The notes under the pieces are model-generated. The model did not search any database. It saw only the letters and a program-made list of their open reading frames with translations, and had not been told where the DNA came from. Positions 13,573 to 15,369 of a stretch of 15,369 nt of DNA are shown one piece after another. A program made the translations under genes and the position numbers. How positions within the stretch are numbered: position 1 is the stretch's first letter; every line of letters begins with the position of its first letter. This DNA comes from Actinomycetota bacterium (GTDB lineage Bacteria > Actinomycetota > Actinomycetes > Streptosporangiales > Streptosporangiaceae): the NCBI GenBank assembly GCA_003140115.1, contig PLIQ01000357.1, positions 18,155 through 33,523 on the forward strand. Direction: 5' to 3'.

Positions 13573-15191
13573 CCGTCCCGGTGGCCGAGCGGGGGAGTGC
13601 TCGGCGGCGGGTCGGGGGAATAGGCCGCGCGGCGGTGCTGATCGGCTCGATTACCATGCTGGCCCGGGTGATTGGTTTCGGTCGGCAGGTGGTGTTCGCG
13701 CACACCGTCCAGGCGCAGTGTCTCGGTACCGCCTACACCACCGCGAACATGGTGCCGAACATCATCTACGACATCGTGGCGGGCGGAGCGCTCACCGCCG
13801 TCGTGGTGCCGGTGCTGGCCGGGCCTGCCCGTGCGCGCGCCGCGGATCGCGAGCAGGTGAAGCAGATGTCGGCTGCCCTGCTCACCTGGACGGTGCTGCT
13901 GCTCGTCCCGGTCAGCGCGGTAGTGGCAATCGCCGCGCGGCCGCTGGTCTCGGCGCTGCTCGGCGCGACGCCCGGCTGCCCCCGGCCGGCCATGGTCGCC
14001 CTGGGCACGCGGATGCTCATCGTGTTCGCGCCGCAGATCCTGCTCTACGGACTGGCCGTGGTGCTGTACGGCATCTTGCAGGCCCACCGGAGGTTCGCTG
14101 CGCCGGCCCTGGCTCCCGTGCTGTCCAGCCTGGTCGTCATCGGCGCGTACTTCTGGTTCGACGCGGTAGCGGACGGATCGGTGGACCTGGTCCACCCGGT
14201 GTCCACCATCGCCTGGATCGTGCTGGCCGCCGGGACGACGGCCGGAGTCGCGGCGCTGGTCGCGACCCCGCTCATCCCGGTCACCCGGCTCCGCCTCCAG
14301 CTCCGGCCGGTGCTGCGGTTCCCGGCCGGGGTCGGCGCGCGGGTCCGGTCCCTGGCCGTGGCCGGCGTCGCCACGCTCATCGCCCAGGACGCCTCAGTGG
14401 CGGTGGTGATCGTCCTGGCCAACTCGCGGGGCGGCCGCGGCTCGCTGGTGCTCTACAGCTTCGCGTGGGCGGTCTTCTTCGTCCCCTACGCCGTGCTGGC
14501 CGTGCCGATCGCGACCAGCGCCTTCCCCGAACTGTCCGCGCGCGCTGACACCTTCGACATCACTACGGCCACCTCCACCCGCGCGGTGATGGTGGCGTCC
14601 TGGCTCGGCGTGGCCGGGATGGCCGGCGCCTGCCTGCCGCTGGCCCGGGTCTTCCAGTCCCATGTCGGCCAGGCGGCCGACGCCCGGCAGCTGACCATCG
14701 CGCTGGCCACGTTCGCGCCGGGGCTCGTTGGGTACGGCCTGACGGCCAACCTGTCCCGGGTGCTGTACGCCGCCGGGCGGAGCAGCGCCGCGGCCCTGGC
14801 GGTCAGCGGCGGCTGGCTGTTGGTGATCGTCGCCGATCTGCTGATCGTGCCGTTCGTGCCGTCGTCCCAGGTCGTGCCCTGGCTTGGTGTGGGTACCACC
14901 GTCGGGCTCACCGGCTCTGGGATGACCCTGCTCGTGCTGGTCCGCCGGTTCTGCGGGCGCCAGGCGCTGCGCGGCTGCGCCCGGGCCGCGGTGGCCGGGC
15001 TGGCCGGCGCGCTAGCCGGGACGGCCGCCGGGCTGGGCGTGGCGATCGGTGTCCCGGTGAGCGGCTTTCTGCCCAACGTGGCCGTTACCCTGCTGGCCAG
15101 CGGGGCCGTGCTCGCGGCCTTCCTGGCCGTCGTGACGCTGACCGACGGGGGCGACCTTCGTGCGATCGTGCGCCGCGTGGTCCGCACGTGA
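13569..15191 (+). CDS. MurJ/MviN-family lipid-linked oligosaccharide flippase
   Basis: A 540-residue polytopic membrane protein with about 14 predicted hydrophobic helices, of the MurJ (MviN) branch of the MOP exporter superfamily. The N-terminal ITMLARVIGFGRQVVFAH (28-45) matches the MurJ SRVLGFARD segment; Arg33 and Arg39 correspond to Arg18 and Arg24 of E. coli MurJ. NMVPNIIYDIVAGGALTAVVVPVL (60-83) matches helix 2, but the E. coli Arg52 position is Tyr67, as I recall for many actinobacterial homologues. The GTG at 13569 overlaps the preceding stop by four bases. An alternative in-frame GTG at 13581 sits 11 bases after GAGGAG and may be the true start. In this operon it could flip lipid II or a different undecaprenyl- or decaprenyl-linked glycan made by its neighbours. 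I give no symbol because a second MurJ elsewhere is likely. Confidence 0.88.
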   Translation: MTVPVAERGSARRRVGGIGRAAVLIGSITMLARVIGFGRQVVFAHTVQAQCLGTAYTTANMVPNIIYDIVAGGALTAVVVPVLAGPARARAADREQVKQMSAALLTWTVLLLVPVSAVVAIAARPLVSALLGATPGCPRPAMVALGTRMLIVFAPQILLYGLAVVLYGILQAHRRFAAPALAPVLSSLVVIGAYFWFDAVADGSVDLVHPVSTIAWIVLAAGTTAGVAALVATPLIPVTRLRLQLRPVLRFPAGVGARVRSLAVAGVATLIAQDASVAVVIVLANSRGGRGSLVLYSFAWAVFFVPYAVLAVPIATSAFPELSARADTFDITTATSTRAVMVASWLGVAGMAGACLPLARVFQSHVGQAADARQLTIALATFAPGLVGYGLTANLSRVLYAAGRSSAAALAVSGGWLLVIVADLLIVPFVPSSQVVPWLGVGTTVGLTGSGMTLLVLVRRFCGRQALRGCARAAVAGLAGALAGTAAGLGVAIGVPVSGFLPNVAVTLLASGAVLAAFLAVVTLTDGGDLRAIVRRVVRT

Positions 15192-15369
15192 AGCTCGCGT
15201 TCGTGCTCGGCACCAGCACCGGCGGGACCGCGCGGCACGTCAAGATGCTCGCGGCGGGCTGCGCGGCCCGCGGCCTGCGGGTCGAAGTGTTCGGCCCCGC
15301 GCAGACCGATCGCGACTTCGCCTTCGGCGCCGGCACGGCGCCGCCCGGGTCCACCGCGGCGCCGCCCGG
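15188..15369 (+). CDS. GT4-type glycosyltransferase, N-terminal fragment (cut by window end)
   Basis: The first 60 residues of a probable family 4 (GT-B fold) glycosyltransferase. It begins MKLAFVLGTSTGGTARHVKMLAAGCAARG, the typical N-terminal strand, a GG.(E/A)RH(V/L) loop that lines the acceptor site, and the first helix, followed by LRVEVFGPAQTD, the second strand. It is truncated at base 15369, so the nucleotide-sugar site is not visible. The GTG start overlaps the stop of the flippase gene by four bases (GTGA), so it belongs to the steA operon. It would transfer a sugar from an activated donor, plausibly onto the lipid-linked product of the PNPT-like enzyme. Donor and acceptor are unknown. 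Confidence 0.75.
   Translation, partial: MKLAFVLGTSTGGTARHVKMLAAGCAARGLRVEVFGPAQTDRDFAFGAGTAPPGSTAAPP

Noticed and set aside
12897..14195. 432-codon open frame on the - strand opposite the PNPT and flippase genes
   Set aside because: Shadow frame of two real membrane-protein genes; no domain, no ribosome binding site.

Overview
The window comes from a high-GC actinomycete chromosome. The evidence is very high GC with G/C-ending codons, many GTG starts, dense 1-4 base stop/start overlaps, an egtABCD ergothioneine operon, an ECF42-type sigma factor paired with a DGPF protein, and a steA-steB pair. I cannot place it below order level from sequence alone. No tRNA, rRNA, CRISPR array, transposase or integrase was seen.

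Layout. (1) Bases 1-1441 (+): the 3' end of an NAD-dependent epimerase, translationally coupled to a short acyl-CoA-dehydrogenase-like flavoprotein. (2) Bases 1442-2046: a 605-base convergent intergenic region without a convincing gene. It holds a C-rich tract (G-rich on the minus strand), a 32-base near-palindrome and a long nested hairpin. (3) Bases 4857-2047 (-): a four-gene operon encoding a DGPF/YCII protein, an ECF42 sigma factor, a MhuD-like heme-degrading monooxygenase and a SAM methyltransferase. A sequence matching the ECF42 promoter (TGTCGA, 17 bases, CGAC) lies just upstream, which suggests autoregulation. (4) Bases 4984-5763 (+): a divergent tandem-DUF427 protein. (5) Bases 10186-5783 (-): egtA-egtB-egtC-egtD for ergothioneine, every junction overlapping by 1-4 bases; egtE is not in the window. 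(6) Bases 10374-15369 (+): a tightly overlapping envelope operon of steA, steB, an MraY/WecA-superfamily membrane enzyme, a MurJ-type flippase and a GT4-type glycosyltransferase cut off by the window end.

How the genes work together. EgtA makes gamma-glutamylcysteine and EgtD makes hercynine. EgtB joins the two oxidatively and EgtC removes the glutamate; a C-S lyase (EgtE) encoded elsewhere would finish ergothioneine. The ECF42 operon looks like a self-activating regulon that also carries a probable heme-breakdown enzyme and a methyltransferase. The steAB operon joins two cell-separation proteins to a set of enzymes that could start a polyprenyl-linked glycan, extend it and flip it. That linkage, and the altered catalytic loop of the MraY-like enzyme, are the most interesting leads in the window.
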